From: Chloroflexota bacterium
GTDB lineage: Bacteria; Chloroflexota; Anaerolineae; B4-G1; SLSP01
Direction: 5' to 3'
Length of the DNA stretch: 5,786 nucleotides
Assembly: GCA_012798275.1 (NCBI GenBank)
Contig: JAAZNO010000062.1
Location: 1-5,786, forward strand
The translations under genes were made by a program, and so were the position numbers. The notes below the pieces were generated by a model. That model did no database searches, was not told where the DNA came from, and saw only the letters and a program-made list of their open reading frames with translations. Positions 1-5,587 of this stretch are shown one piece after another (the stretch's first letter is position 1; each line of letters opens with the position of its first letter).

Positions 1-122
1 ACAAAAATTGATTTTTCAATCTTTAGCAGTTGCCAGGAAATCTTGTGTTTTTTAGTCAGTGGCTGAACAGTAACCATGTGAGCCATAATCCGTGAGCAGA
101 GGCTGCAACAGCTCACCGCTGC

Positions 123-145
123 GGCTGGGGATGGAATCCCCAGCC
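123..145. repeat. Perfect inverted repeat, 10-bp stem and 3-nt loop
   Basis: The arms GGCTGGGGAT (123-132) and ATCCCCAGCC (136-145) are perfectly complementary around a GGA loop. The following bases are not a T run, so this is not a standard intrinsic terminator in either direction. It could be an intergenic repeat, a protein-binding palindrome, or a hairpin in a leader RNA. Confidence 0.75.
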
Positions 146-155
146 TGACACGAGC

Positions 156-176
156 CAACCGCGCTGAAGCGCGTTG
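156..176. repeat. GC-rich inverted repeat around GCGCTGAAGCGC
   Basis: The arms GCGCT (161-165) and AGCGC (168-172) pair around a GA dinucleotide. Pairing extends outward through CAAC (156-159) with GTTG (173-176) if C160 is bulged. It lies 10 nt after the larger hairpin at 123-145, and the two may form one composite repeat element. No T run follows. Confidence 0.55.
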
Positions 177-219
177 TTTGAGGACGTAGCAGCCCCGGGG
201 GTAAGGAATTTCTAATCTG

Positions 220-245
220 ATTCGTGAAATTCGTGTTCATTCGGG
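220..245. repeat. Short direct repeat of ATTCGTG, three copies
   Basis: ATTCGTG occurs at 220-226 and 229-235, and a third degenerate copy, ATTCGGG, at 239-245, giving a spacing of 9-10 bp. The block ends just before the upp ribosome-binding site. It could be a scattered intergenic repeat or, with near-helical spacing, binding sites for a regulator of upp. The sequence alone does not separate these. Confidence 0.5.
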
Positions 246-255
246 GCCATTCTTG

Positions 256-261
256 AAGGAG
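256..261 (+). promoter_or_regulatory. Ribosome-binding site that fixes the upp start
   Basis: AAGGAG at 256-261 lies 6 nt before the ATG at 268. This favours 268 over an in-frame TTG at 253, which would place the Shine-Dalgarno sequence inside the coding region and add five residues that the family does not have. Confidence 0.8.
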
Positions 262-267
262 ACGTTT

Positions 268-894
268 ATGTCGCAAGTACACGTGTCCACCCATCCGTTG
301 GTGCAACACAAGTTGACTCTGTTGCGCAAAAAGGATACCGACTCCAAAAAATTCCGCGAACTCGTCAAGGAGTTGGCAATCCTGATCGCCTATGAGGCGA
401 CGGCCGACCTGGAAGTGGAGCCTTACACCGTGGAGACGCCGTTGGCACCGGCTTCGGGCTTCCGGCTCAAGGGGGAGATCGGCCTGATCCCCATTTTGCG
501 CGCCGGCTTGGGGCTGGTCGAAGGGGTTTGGGAGATGATGCCCTCCGCTGAGGTGTGGCACATTGGCCTGTTTCGCGACGAACGCACGCTGCGGCCCGTC
601 GAGTACTACAACAAGCTGCCCGTGCGCCCGACGGTGAACGTCTGCCTGGTGCTCGACCCCATGCTGGCGACGGGTGGCTCGGCGATTGCGACCGTGAATA
701 TTCTCAAGCGCTGGGGCGCGGACCGCATCAAGTTCATGGGACTCATCGCCGCGCCGGAGGGCCTCAAGGCTTTCACGGAAGCCCACCCGGATGTGCCCGT
801 GTACGTCGCCGCGATTGACGATCACCTGAACGAGCGCGGTTACATTATCCCCGGGTTGGGCGACGCCGGCGACCGCCAATTTGGCACTGCCTAG
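268..894 (+). CDS. upp: Uracil phosphoribosyltransferase
   Basis: This 208-residue cytosolic enzyme should convert uracil and PRPP to UMP and pyrophosphate, the one-step pyrimidine salvage reaction. Its length fits the usual bacterial Upp. Visible family signatures, in order, are HPLVQHKL near residue 9, [13 protein letters not shown] at 74-86, [11 protein letters not shown] at 98-108, the PRPP-binding loop [12 protein letters not shown] at 128-139, and the uracil-binding C-terminus [16 protein letters not shown] at 192-207. All look intact. The start is set by the AAGGAG at 256-261. The next gene begins 6 nt after the TAG stop, so the two are very probably co-transcribed. The neighbour releases UMP from a UDP-sugar, so both genes touch the uridine-nucleotide pool. 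I see nothing unusual in the protein, and the assignment is secure by motif. Confidence 0.96.
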   Translation: MSQVHVSTHPLVQHKLTLLRKKDTDSKKFRELVKELAILIAYEATADLEVEPYTVETPLAPASGFRLKGEIGLIPILRAGLGLVEGVWEMMPSAEVWHIGLFRDERTLRPVEYYNKLPVRPTVNVCLVLDPMLATGGSAIATVNILKRWGADRIKFMGLIAAPEGLKAFTEAHPDVPVYVAAIDDHLNERGYIIPGLGDAGDRQFGTA

Positions 895-895
895 C

Positions 896-900
896 AGGAG
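896..900 (+). promoter_or_regulatory. Shine-Dalgarno directly abutting the downstream ATG
   Basis: AGGAG at 896-900 touches the ATG at 901 with no spacer, which is too close for normal initiation there. Either the gene is started by ribosomes finishing upp 6 nt upstream, or the real start is further in, for example GTG at 925 or TTG at 928, although those are then rather far from the AGGAG. Confidence 0.45.
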
Positions 901-1926
901 ATGGGATCTTACACGCTGCGCTATGTGTTGATTCTCCTCACCGGCTTCGGGGTATCGCTGGCGGCGACGCGACTGGGGCAGGCGCTGGGGCTGCGCTGGC
1001 GCATCACCGCCGTCCCCGGCGGACGGCGGCAACACCTGGGCGTGGTCTCCCGCCTGGGCGGGATCGGGATCACGTTGGGATTTTGGGCGGCCCTGGCGTT
1101 GGCGCAATCCTTTCACATCCCCACGGCCGACCCTAACGAGACGCGCCGGCTTTGGGGCCTGATCGCTGGCAGCGTGTGGATGTTCGGGGTGGGCCTGCTG
1201 GACGATCGCTTCGAGCTGCCGCCGTGGGTGGAGTACCTCACCTATCTTGTCGCGGCGCTCGTGGCGATTGCAACGCTCATCATCCTGGAGCAATTCAACA
1301 ACCCCCTCACCGGCGCGCTGATCAACGCCCCGTGGTTCATCTACATCCCGCTCACCATCTTTTGGATCACCGGCATGATCGTGACCGTCAACTGGCTGGA
1401 CGGATTGGACGGCCTGGCGGCGGGGGTGGCGGCGATCATGGCGGCCGTGCTGGCGCTCCACATGATCCGGATGGAGCAGTACAGCGTGGCCCCTGAGGCG
1501 CTGGCGTTGCTGGGCGCGGCGCTAGGCTTCCTGGTCTTCAACATCCATCCGGCGCGCGTGCACATGGGCAGCAACGGCTCCTTCGTCTTGGGTTATCTCC
1601 TGGCGGCGTTGGGACTCATCGCCGGGGCGCGGGTCGCCATGGTGCTCATGGTGATGGGCATTCCCATCCTCGATGTCGCCTGGACCATCATGGATCGGCT
1701 CCGGCACGGCGTAAACCCCGGTCACGGCGACCGCCGACATCTGCATTATCGCTTACAGGATGCCGGGCTTTCCATTCGGACGATTGTGGGGCTGTACTGG
1801 GGCGTCTGTGCGTTCTTTGGCGTGCTGGCGTTGGTGCTTTCGACGGCGTGGTACAAACTGCTGGCCCTGATCGTGTTGGGGTTGTTCACGCTGGGGGTGT
1901 TGTTTTACCTCAGCCGTGAGCATTGA
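901..1926 (+). CDS. WecA/TagO/MraY-superfamily polyprenyl-phosphate sugar-1-phosphate transferase
   Basis: This 341-residue multi-pass membrane protein is of the glycosyltransferase family 4 type. Such enzymes move a sugar-1-phosphate from a UDP-sugar to polyprenyl phosphate and release UMP, the first step of cell-wall or surface polymer synthesis at the cytoplasmic face. Hydrophobic segments run from residue 7 to near the C-terminus. Family motifs are GGRRQHLGVVSRLGGIGI at 40-57, the Asp pair D101-D102 in GLLDDR, NWLDGLDGLAAG at 164-175, NIHPARVHMGSNGS at 214-227, and a His-containing loop GDRRHLHYRL at 276-285. The first and last loops resemble WecA/TagO more than MraY. One oddity is that the usual MGDxGS motif reads MGSNGS, so the third conserved Asp is Ser224. 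The start is uncertain: ATG 901 has no spacer after its AGGAG, and GTG 925 or TTG 928 would still keep most of the first helix. It lies 6 nt after upp, in the same frame. Confidence 0.88.
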   Translation: MGSYTLRYVLILLTGFGVSLAATRLGQALGLRWRITAVPGGRRQHLGVVSRLGGIGITLGFWAALALAQSFHIPTADPNETRRLWGLIAGSVWMFGVGLLDDRFELPPWVEYLTYLVAALVAIATLIILEQFNNPLTGALINAPWFIYIPLTIFWITGMIVTVNWLDGLDGLAAGVAAIMAAVLALHMIRMEQYSVAPEALALLGAALGFLVFNIHPARVHMGSNGSFVLGYLLAALGLIAGARVAMVLMVMGIPILDVAWTIMDRLRHGVNPGHGDRRHLHYRLQDAGLSIRTIVGLYWGVCAFFGVLALVLSTAWYKLLALIVLGLFTLGVLFYLSREH

Positions 1927-1953
1927 CAAGGAGCGTGATTCCCTGCTTCTTTG

Positions 1954-1993
1954 CTTCCTACTTCTCTACTTCACTTCCTACTTCCTTACTTGA
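1954..1993. repeat. Tandem 20-bp pyrimidine-rich repeat, two copies
   Basis: Two adjacent 20-mers, 1954-1973 and 1974-1993, match at 17 of 20 positions. Each holds three CTTC-like cores spaced 7, 8 and 5 bp, and a further CTTG core begins a partial third copy at 1994. The plus strand is almost entirely C and T. The block fills most of the 88-bp gap between the transferase gene and the aldolase gene, and ends before the GGAGGT ribosome-binding site at 2005-2010. No hairpin or T-run terminator is visible, so the four plus-strand genes could still be one transcript. Confidence 0.7.
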
Positions 1994-2014
1994 CTTGATT
2001 TTACGGAGGTCTCT

Positions 2015-2887
2015 ATGTTGCAATTGCACGGCATCCTTCCCGCGTTGGTGACGCCGTATGGCGAAGACGAATCGCTCGATGTGGCGACGTTGCGTATCCT
2101 GGTGCGCCATCTGTTGCCCGATGTGGATGGTTTCCTGGTGAATGGGACGACGGCAGATTTCCCGTTGCTCACCCATGCCGAGCGCCAGGAGGCGATTGCG
2201 GCCGTCGCGGCGCTGGTCGGCGGCCAGCAGCCGGTGCTGGCGGGCACGGGCGCGGTTGCGACGCGGGAGGTCATCACCCTCACCCGCGAAGCGCGCGAGG
2301 CCGGCGCCGATGCGGCGTTGATCATCGCTCCCTACTATCTCCGCCCTTCCCCGGCGGGACTGGAACGGCATTTTGCCACGATCGCTGCGGCAATGCCGGA
2401 TTTCCCCATCCTCCTGTACAACTTCCCGCAGCTGGTGGGGCAGCCGCTCCCGCCGGACATGGTAGCGCGCCTGGCCGCCATCCCCAACATCATCGGGATG
2501 AAGGACACCTCTGGCGATCTGACGTACATGCTCGAAGTGCTGGAGGGCGTCCCCTCGACCTTCCAGGTGTTGGTGGGACGGGGGACCGTGTTCCTGCCGG
2601 CGATGGCTGTGGGCGCGGTAGGCGGCATCCTGGCCTGCGCCAACCTCATCCCTGCGCAGTGGCAGGAGGTGTATCGCGCCATCCGTGCGAGGGATTGGGA
2701 GACGGCGCGTGCCGGGCAGCTCCGCGCGCAGCGGGTGAGCCGCATCGTCGGGAGTGGCGGCAGCCTGGCTGTGCGCGCCGGACTGAAGCTGCGCGGCATC
2801 CCTGTCGGCCCCCCGCGACAGCCGTTGGCCCTGGAGGGCGCGGTGCGGGAGGCAGACCTGGCGGTGCTGAGTGAAGCGTTGGGATGA
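2015..2887 (+). CDS. DapA/N-acetylneuraminate-lyase superfamily aldolase, substrate unknown
   Basis: This 290-residue protein is a TIM-barrel class I aldolase or synthase that should form a Schiff base with pyruvate or another 2-oxo acid. Seen in order: GTTADF at 44-49 (the GTTGE-type pyruvate-binding loop), PYYLRP at 106-111, YNFP with Tyr135 as the expected acid-base residue, GMKDTSGD with the Schiff-base Lys163, and GAVGGILACAN at 200-210. Length is typical for the family. The Arg that true dihydrodipicolinate synthases carry five residues after the YNxP Tyr (Arg138 in E. coli DapA) is replaced: the stretch reads YNFPQLVG, with Leu140 at that place. This argues against DapA itself and leaves a keto-deoxy-sugar-acid aldolase, sialic-acid-lyase-like or other 2-oxo-acid lyase as options. 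GGAGGT at 2005-2010 supports the ATG. Its end overlaps the next gene by 17 nt. Confidence 0.87.
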   Translation: MLQLHGILPALVTPYGEDESLDVATLRILVRHLLPDVDGFLVNGTTADFPLLTHAERQEAIAAVAALVGGQQPVLAGTGAVATREVITLTREAREAGADAALIIAPYYLRPSPAGLERHFATIAAAMPDFPILLYNFPQLVGQPLPPDMVARLAAIPNIIGMKDTSGDLTYMLEVLEGVPSTFQVLVGRGTVFLPAMAVGAVGGILACANLIPAQWQEVYRAIRARDWETARAGQLRAQRVSRIVGSGGSLAVRAGLKLRGIPVGPPRQPLALEGAVREADLAVLSEALG

Positions 2888-4715
2888 CGTCCGCCGGCGC
2901 GGCGGCGCGATTTTGCCGGGCAGCCTGCTCGCGCTGACGTTGCTCGCGGCTTGCGTCGGCGTGACTTCCCCCTCACCGACAGCCGTCCCGCCGACTGTCA
3001 CGCCTCCCGCCGCAACGGCGACCTCGCAGCCAGACACGCCGACGCCGCGCCCCAACCAGCTGCGGGTTTGTGTCCCCGAGCCGGAGACGCTCAGCCCCTT
3101 CGTCCCATCGGCGGCGGGGACTGACCTCCGGGCGCTGTGGGTCGAAGATCCCGCCGAGCGCGTGAATTTCGTGTGGGAAGCGCGGTTGCTGACCCACATC
3201 CCCTCGCTGGCCAGCGGTGATGTGGTGACGTCCACCGTGCCGGTCGCGCCGGGTGCGCGGTATGTGGACGAGGCCGGCGCCTTGCGGGTGAACGAGGGCG
3301 CCGAGACCCTCGCGCTTCCCCAATTGGCGGTGACCTTCACCCTGCGCGACGATCTGTCGTGGTCCGATGGCACGCCGCTGACCATGCGCGACGCGCTGTT
3401 AGGGTATCATCTGGCGCAGGCGCCGGAAGCGCGCGGTCCCTGGCGGGATCTCGCAGAGCGCACCGCCCAATTCGAGATGCTGGACGCGCAGCGCGCGCGG
3501 TGGGTGGGCCTGCCGGGCTTCCTGAGCGCGGACGTCGCCGGCTTGCTGTTCCCCTTGCAGCCCGCCCAGCGTTACGGGGAACTGTCCCTCCCTGAGATTC
3601 TGGCCGATCGGGCGCCTCTCAGCACGGGACCGTTCGTCATCGAATCGTGGCAGCCCGGCGTCGGCGCGCGGTTGCGGCCTAATCCCGCCTACGCCGGTGC
3701 GCAGCCGCTGCTCGAAGAAGTGCTCTTCCTGTTCCCGGGGTATGACCTTGCACAATGGCCCCAACTTGTCGCCTCGGGCGAATGTGAGGTGGTGCTCCCT
3801 GCTGCCGCCATGCAGGTGGACTGGCAATCCTGGGCCGCGTTGATGGAGCAGGGCGAGGCCATTATCTGGGCGGACACGGGCCTCGAGCCCACGTTCCAGC
3901 GGTTGGACTTCAACCTCGCACCGGCCGAGGGGCGGATCACGCCGCTGGCGGATTTGCGGGTGCGGCAGGCGCTGGGGCTGTGCATTGACCGTCAGCGCCT
4001 GGTACTGGCGCAGCCGGGACAGGCGTTTCTTACGGCAGAGAGTTTCGTCCCCCCCGATCACCCCGCTTTTGGCGGGACGGCGCTCACGCGGTTGGCGTAT
4101 GCGCCTGAGGCCGGGGGCGCTTTGTTGGCGGAAGTGGGCTGGCGCGATGAGGATGGGGACGGGATTCGTGAAGCGCACGGCGTGGCCGATTTCAAGGATG
4201 GGACGCCGTTGAGCCTGACGCTCGTGCTGGCCCCACAATACATGGTGGCGGCGGCCCACGTTGCTGCCGCGCTGGAGGCGTGCGGCGTGGGGATAGCGCC
4301 TCAGCCGGTGGATGCGCGCGTGCTGTATGCGGCGGATCCGGCCAGCCCGTTGATTGGGCGGCGCTTCGACCTGGCGCTCTTTGGCTGGCTGGCGAAGGCG
4401 CCGACGGTGTGCGGCGCGTGGCGTTCAGACCGCATTCCCGGTGCGGCGAACGCCTGGTTGGGGGAGAACTTTAGCGGGTATGCCTCGGCGGAGTATGATG
4501 CCGCCTGCCGGCGAGCGTTGACCAGCGTGGATCCGGCGGCCCAAAACGCGGCGCTGCGCGAGGCGGGTGTCCTCCTCTCCCGCGATTTGCCGACGTTTTT
4601 CCTCACCTGGCGCCCCGATTGGTTTGTCGCCCGCCCAGAAGTGGAGGGGCTGCGCCCCGATGCTTCCAACCCGGCGCCACTTTGGAACATTGAGCAGGTG
4701 AGTGTGAGGAAGTGA
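2871..4715 (+). CDS. ABC transporter solute-binding lipoprotein, SBP_bac_5 family
   Basis: This 614-residue protein should be exported, lipid-anchored and deliver a solute to an ABC importer; the family mostly binds peptides but also nickel, sugars and other ligands. It has a basic N-terminus (KRWDDVRRR), a hydrophobic stretch, and the lipobox LAAC ending at Cys28. A Ser/Thr/Pro-rich linker to about residue 61 follows. Family landmarks are LRVCVPEPETLSPF at 64-77, FTLRDDLSWSDGTPL at 156-170, STGPFVIESWQPG at 251-263, LADLRVRQALGLCIDRQRL at 359-377, DEDGDGIREA at 426-435, and FSGYASAEYDAACRRAL at 534-550. The start is GTG 2871, the first start codon after an in-frame stop at 2868-2870; TTG 2913 would remove the basic N-terminus of the signal peptide. 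The Shine-Dalgarno is weak (GGCGGT at 2860-2865) and the gene overlaps the aldolase by 17 nt, suggesting translational coupling. No permease or ATPase gene is visible, so the ligand is unknown. Confidence 0.9.
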   Translation: MKRWDDVRRRGGAILPGSLLALTLLAACVGVTSPSPTAVPPTVTPPAATATSQPDTPTPRPNQLRVCVPEPETLSPFVPSAAGTDLRALWVEDPAERVNFVWEARLLTHIPSLASGDVVTSTVPVAPGARYVDEAGALRVNEGAETLALPQLAVTFTLRDDLSWSDGTPLTMRDALLGYHLAQAPEARGPWRDLAERTAQFEMLDAQRARWVGLPGFLSADVAGLLFPLQPAQRYGELSLPEILADRAPLSTGPFVIESWQPGVGARLRPNPAYAGAQPLLEEVLFLFPGYDLAQWPQLVASGECEVVLPAAAMQVDWQSWAALMEQGEAIIWADTGLEPTFQRLDFNLAPAEGRITPLADLRVRQALGLCIDRQRLVLAQPGQAFLTAESFVPPDHPAFGGTALTRLAYAPEAGGALLAEVGWRDEDGDGIREAHGVADFKDGTPLSLTLVLAPQYMVAAAHVAAALEACGVGIAPQPVDARVLYAADPASPLIGRRFDLALFGWLAKAPTVCGAWRSDRIPGAANAWLGENFSGYASAEYDAACRRALTSVDPAAQNAALREAGVLLSRDLPTFFLTWRPDWFVARPEVEGLRPDASNPAPLWNIEQVSVRK

Positions 4716-4716
4716 G

Positions 4717-4730
4717 GCCGGCTCGCCGGT
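4717..4730. terminator. Weak hairpin between convergent genes
   Basis: CCGG (4718-4721) and CCGG (4726-4729) can pair around CTCG, with an added G-T pair at 4717/4730. It sits just after the lipoprotein stop in the 77-bp gap between convergent genes, where a terminator is expected. The stem is short and no clean T run follows, so this is only a candidate. Confidence 0.2.
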
Positions 4731-4792
4731 GATTGGCTTCACGCGACGCATGGTGGATGCGGAAACTGGCCTGGCTCTCCTTTCCGCAGAGC

Positions 4793-5203
4793 TCAGCCGG
4801 GCTGGTTCGCTGCTCCCTCGCGCTTTTGCGCCACGCGCGCCATGAAATGTTCCCGGTCAATGAGCACGCGCTCGTGGATGGCGGTTCCGATGCGTTCCAC
4901 CGCGTCCCACGCTTCGATGGTGAAGCGCAGGCGGCGGCGCTCCACGGAGACCAGCTCGGCGCGAACGGTCACCTCCATTCCCACGGGCGTGGCCGCCAGA
5001 TGTTGCATCTCGATGCGGACGCCTACGGCGGTCTGCTCCGGCGCCAGGAACGGCTGAATGATCTGTTGCGCCGCGTTTTCCATCAGGGCGACGAGGTGCG
5101 GCGTGCTCAACACCGGCACCAACCCGCTGCCGTAAGCGGCGGCGGTGTCTGCCTCGGCCACCACGTGATGAATTTCTCCAATCAATCCGGGTTCAAGGGG
5201 CAT
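4793..5203 (-). CDS. FlK-like hotdog-fold thioesterase
   Basis: This 136-residue protein should hydrolyse a small acyl-CoA thioester in the cytosol. It resembles the fluoroacetyl-CoA thioesterase FlK in length and layout. The FlK catalytic set (Thr42, Glu50, His76, with Gly69 and Arg120) maps at a constant offset of 8 onto Thr34 in VLSTPHL, Glu42 in LMENAA, His68 in MQHLAATPVGM, Gly61, and Arg112 in HERVLID. All are present, so the enzyme looks active. The family also holds many proteins with no link to fluoroacetate, so the natural substrate here is open. The start is ATG 5203-5201, with AGGAG 8 nt upstream (5212-5216). The same frame stays open upstream into the repeat array, but that extension is low-complexity. 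It converges with the lipoprotein gene, leaving a 77-bp gap. Confidence 0.86.
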   Translation of the reverse strand: MPLEPGLIGEIHHVVAEADTAAAYGSGLVPVLSTPHLVALMENAAQQIIQPFLAPEQTAVGVRIEMQHLAATPVGMEVTVRAELVSVERRRLRFTIEAWDAVERIGTAIHERVLIDREHFMARVAQKREGAANQPG

Positions 5204-5211
5204 GGGGTGTT

Positions 5212-5216
5212 CTCCT
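5212..5216 (-). promoter_or_regulatory. Ribosome-binding site that fixes the thioesterase start
   Basis: On the minus strand AGGAG lies 8 nt before the ATG at 5203-5201. It rules against a longer product initiated inside the repeat array, because the mature length then matches the FlK family. Confidence 0.75.
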
Positions 5217-5221
5217 CTTTC

Positions 5222-5249
5222 GCAATGGGCAAGGGGTGACGGGTAATGG
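5222..5249. repeat. Short heptamer tract, four units
   Basis: Four consecutive heptamers read GCAATGG, GCAAGGG, GTGACGG and GTAATGG, consensus G-Y-R-A-N-G-G. It lies directly left of the larger array but has a different consensus and is shifted by 2 bp relative to it. It occupies the thioesterase upstream region, so any promoter of that gene lies in or beyond it. Confidence 0.6.
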
Positions 5250-5251
5250 GG

Positions 5252-5587
5252 CCAGTATCCAGCTTCCAGCCGCCAGCCACCATCTTCCACCCGCCAGCCG
5301 CCAGCTTCCAGCACCCAGCAACCAGCTTCCAGCACCCAGCAACCAGCTTCCAGCAACCAGCCACCAGCCGCCAGCTTCCAGCCACCAGCTTCCAGCCACC
5401 AGCAACCAGCTTCCAGCCACCAGCCACCAGCAACCAGCTTCCAGCCACCAGCCACCAGCCACCAGCCACCAGCTTCCAGCAACCAGCTTCCAGCTACCAG
5501 CAACCAGCTTCCAGCCACCAGCTTCCAGCCACCAGCAACCAGCTTCCAACTACCAGCTTCCAGCCACCAGCTTCCAGCCGCCAGCTC
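5252..5587. repeat. 48-unit heptanucleotide array, consensus CCAGCNN
   Basis: The stretch divides without any insertion or deletion into 48 heptamers. Forty-four match CCAGCNN exactly; the exceptions are unit 1 (CCAGTAT), unit 5 (CCATCTT), unit 6 (CCACCCG) and unit 43 (CCAACTA). Among the 44, the last two bases are TT in 15, CA in 13, AA in 8, CG in 4, AC in 2, TA in 1 and TC in 1. TT units are never adjacent, and 7 of 8 AA units are followed by a TT unit. Units 18-23 (5371-5412) and 37-42 (5504-5545) are an identical 42-bp block, and units 8-10 and 11-13 are an identical 21-bp tandem. Because CCAGCNN cannot form a stop codon in any plus-strand frame, and does so only rarely on the minus strand, the array is open in several frames. 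The translations are seven-residue Trp/Gly/Ala/Leu or Pro/Gln/Ser/Thr repeats and are not credible proteins. It resembles in kind the short tandem heptamer repeats known from heterocystous cyanobacteria. Confidence 0.95.

Larger units (their letters stand above)
1..267. other. Left intergenic region with inverted and direct repeats, no supported gene
   Basis: This stretch upstream of upp carries no reading frame that looks like a protein. The first 60 bases are clearly more AT-rich than the rest of the window, with several A and T runs. Plus-strand frames entering from the left edge stop at 53-55 and 64-66 without any recognisable domain, so an upstream gene end is possible but not supported. 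The middle part holds two inverted repeats (123-145 and 156-176), and the end before upp holds a direct repeat (220-245). I found no pair of -35/-10 boxes good enough to call a promoter, although the upp promoter could lie here. The mix of short hairpins and repeats suggests intergenic repeat elements rather than a regulatory RNA, but this is inference. Confidence 0.6.

Noticed and set aside
30..57. Possible promoter, TTGCCA at 30-35 with a TTTAGT-like -10 box
   Set aside because: The -10 match is poor and spacing short at 15 bp, and it lies over 200 bp from upp; not better than chance in an AT-rich patch.
1..66. 3' end of an upstream gene
   Set aside because: The open frames at the left edge are short, AT-rich and give no recognisable protein.
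253..267. TTG at 253 as an alternative upp start
   Set aside because: It would put the good ribosome-binding site inside the gene and adds residues not seen in the family.
52..1461. Long minus-strand open frame of about 470 residues opposite upp and the transferase gene
   Set aside because: It is Arg/Gln/His-rich with no domain or membrane pattern, and lies antisense to two well-supported genes. GC-rich DNA commonly leaves such frames open.
1958..3385. Long minus-strand open frame opposite the aldolase and lipoprotein genes
   Set aside because: It is low-complexity Arg/Gly/Ser-rich, runs through the pyrimidine repeat, and is antisense to genes with clear family motifs.
3399..4259. Minus-strand open frame of about 286 residues inside the lipoprotein gene
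   Set aside because: Composition is a mirror of the sense gene, with no recognisable motif or ribosome-binding site.
5252..5587. CRISPR array
   Set aside because: Units are 7 bp with no spacers of 25 bp or more, and no cas genes are nearby.
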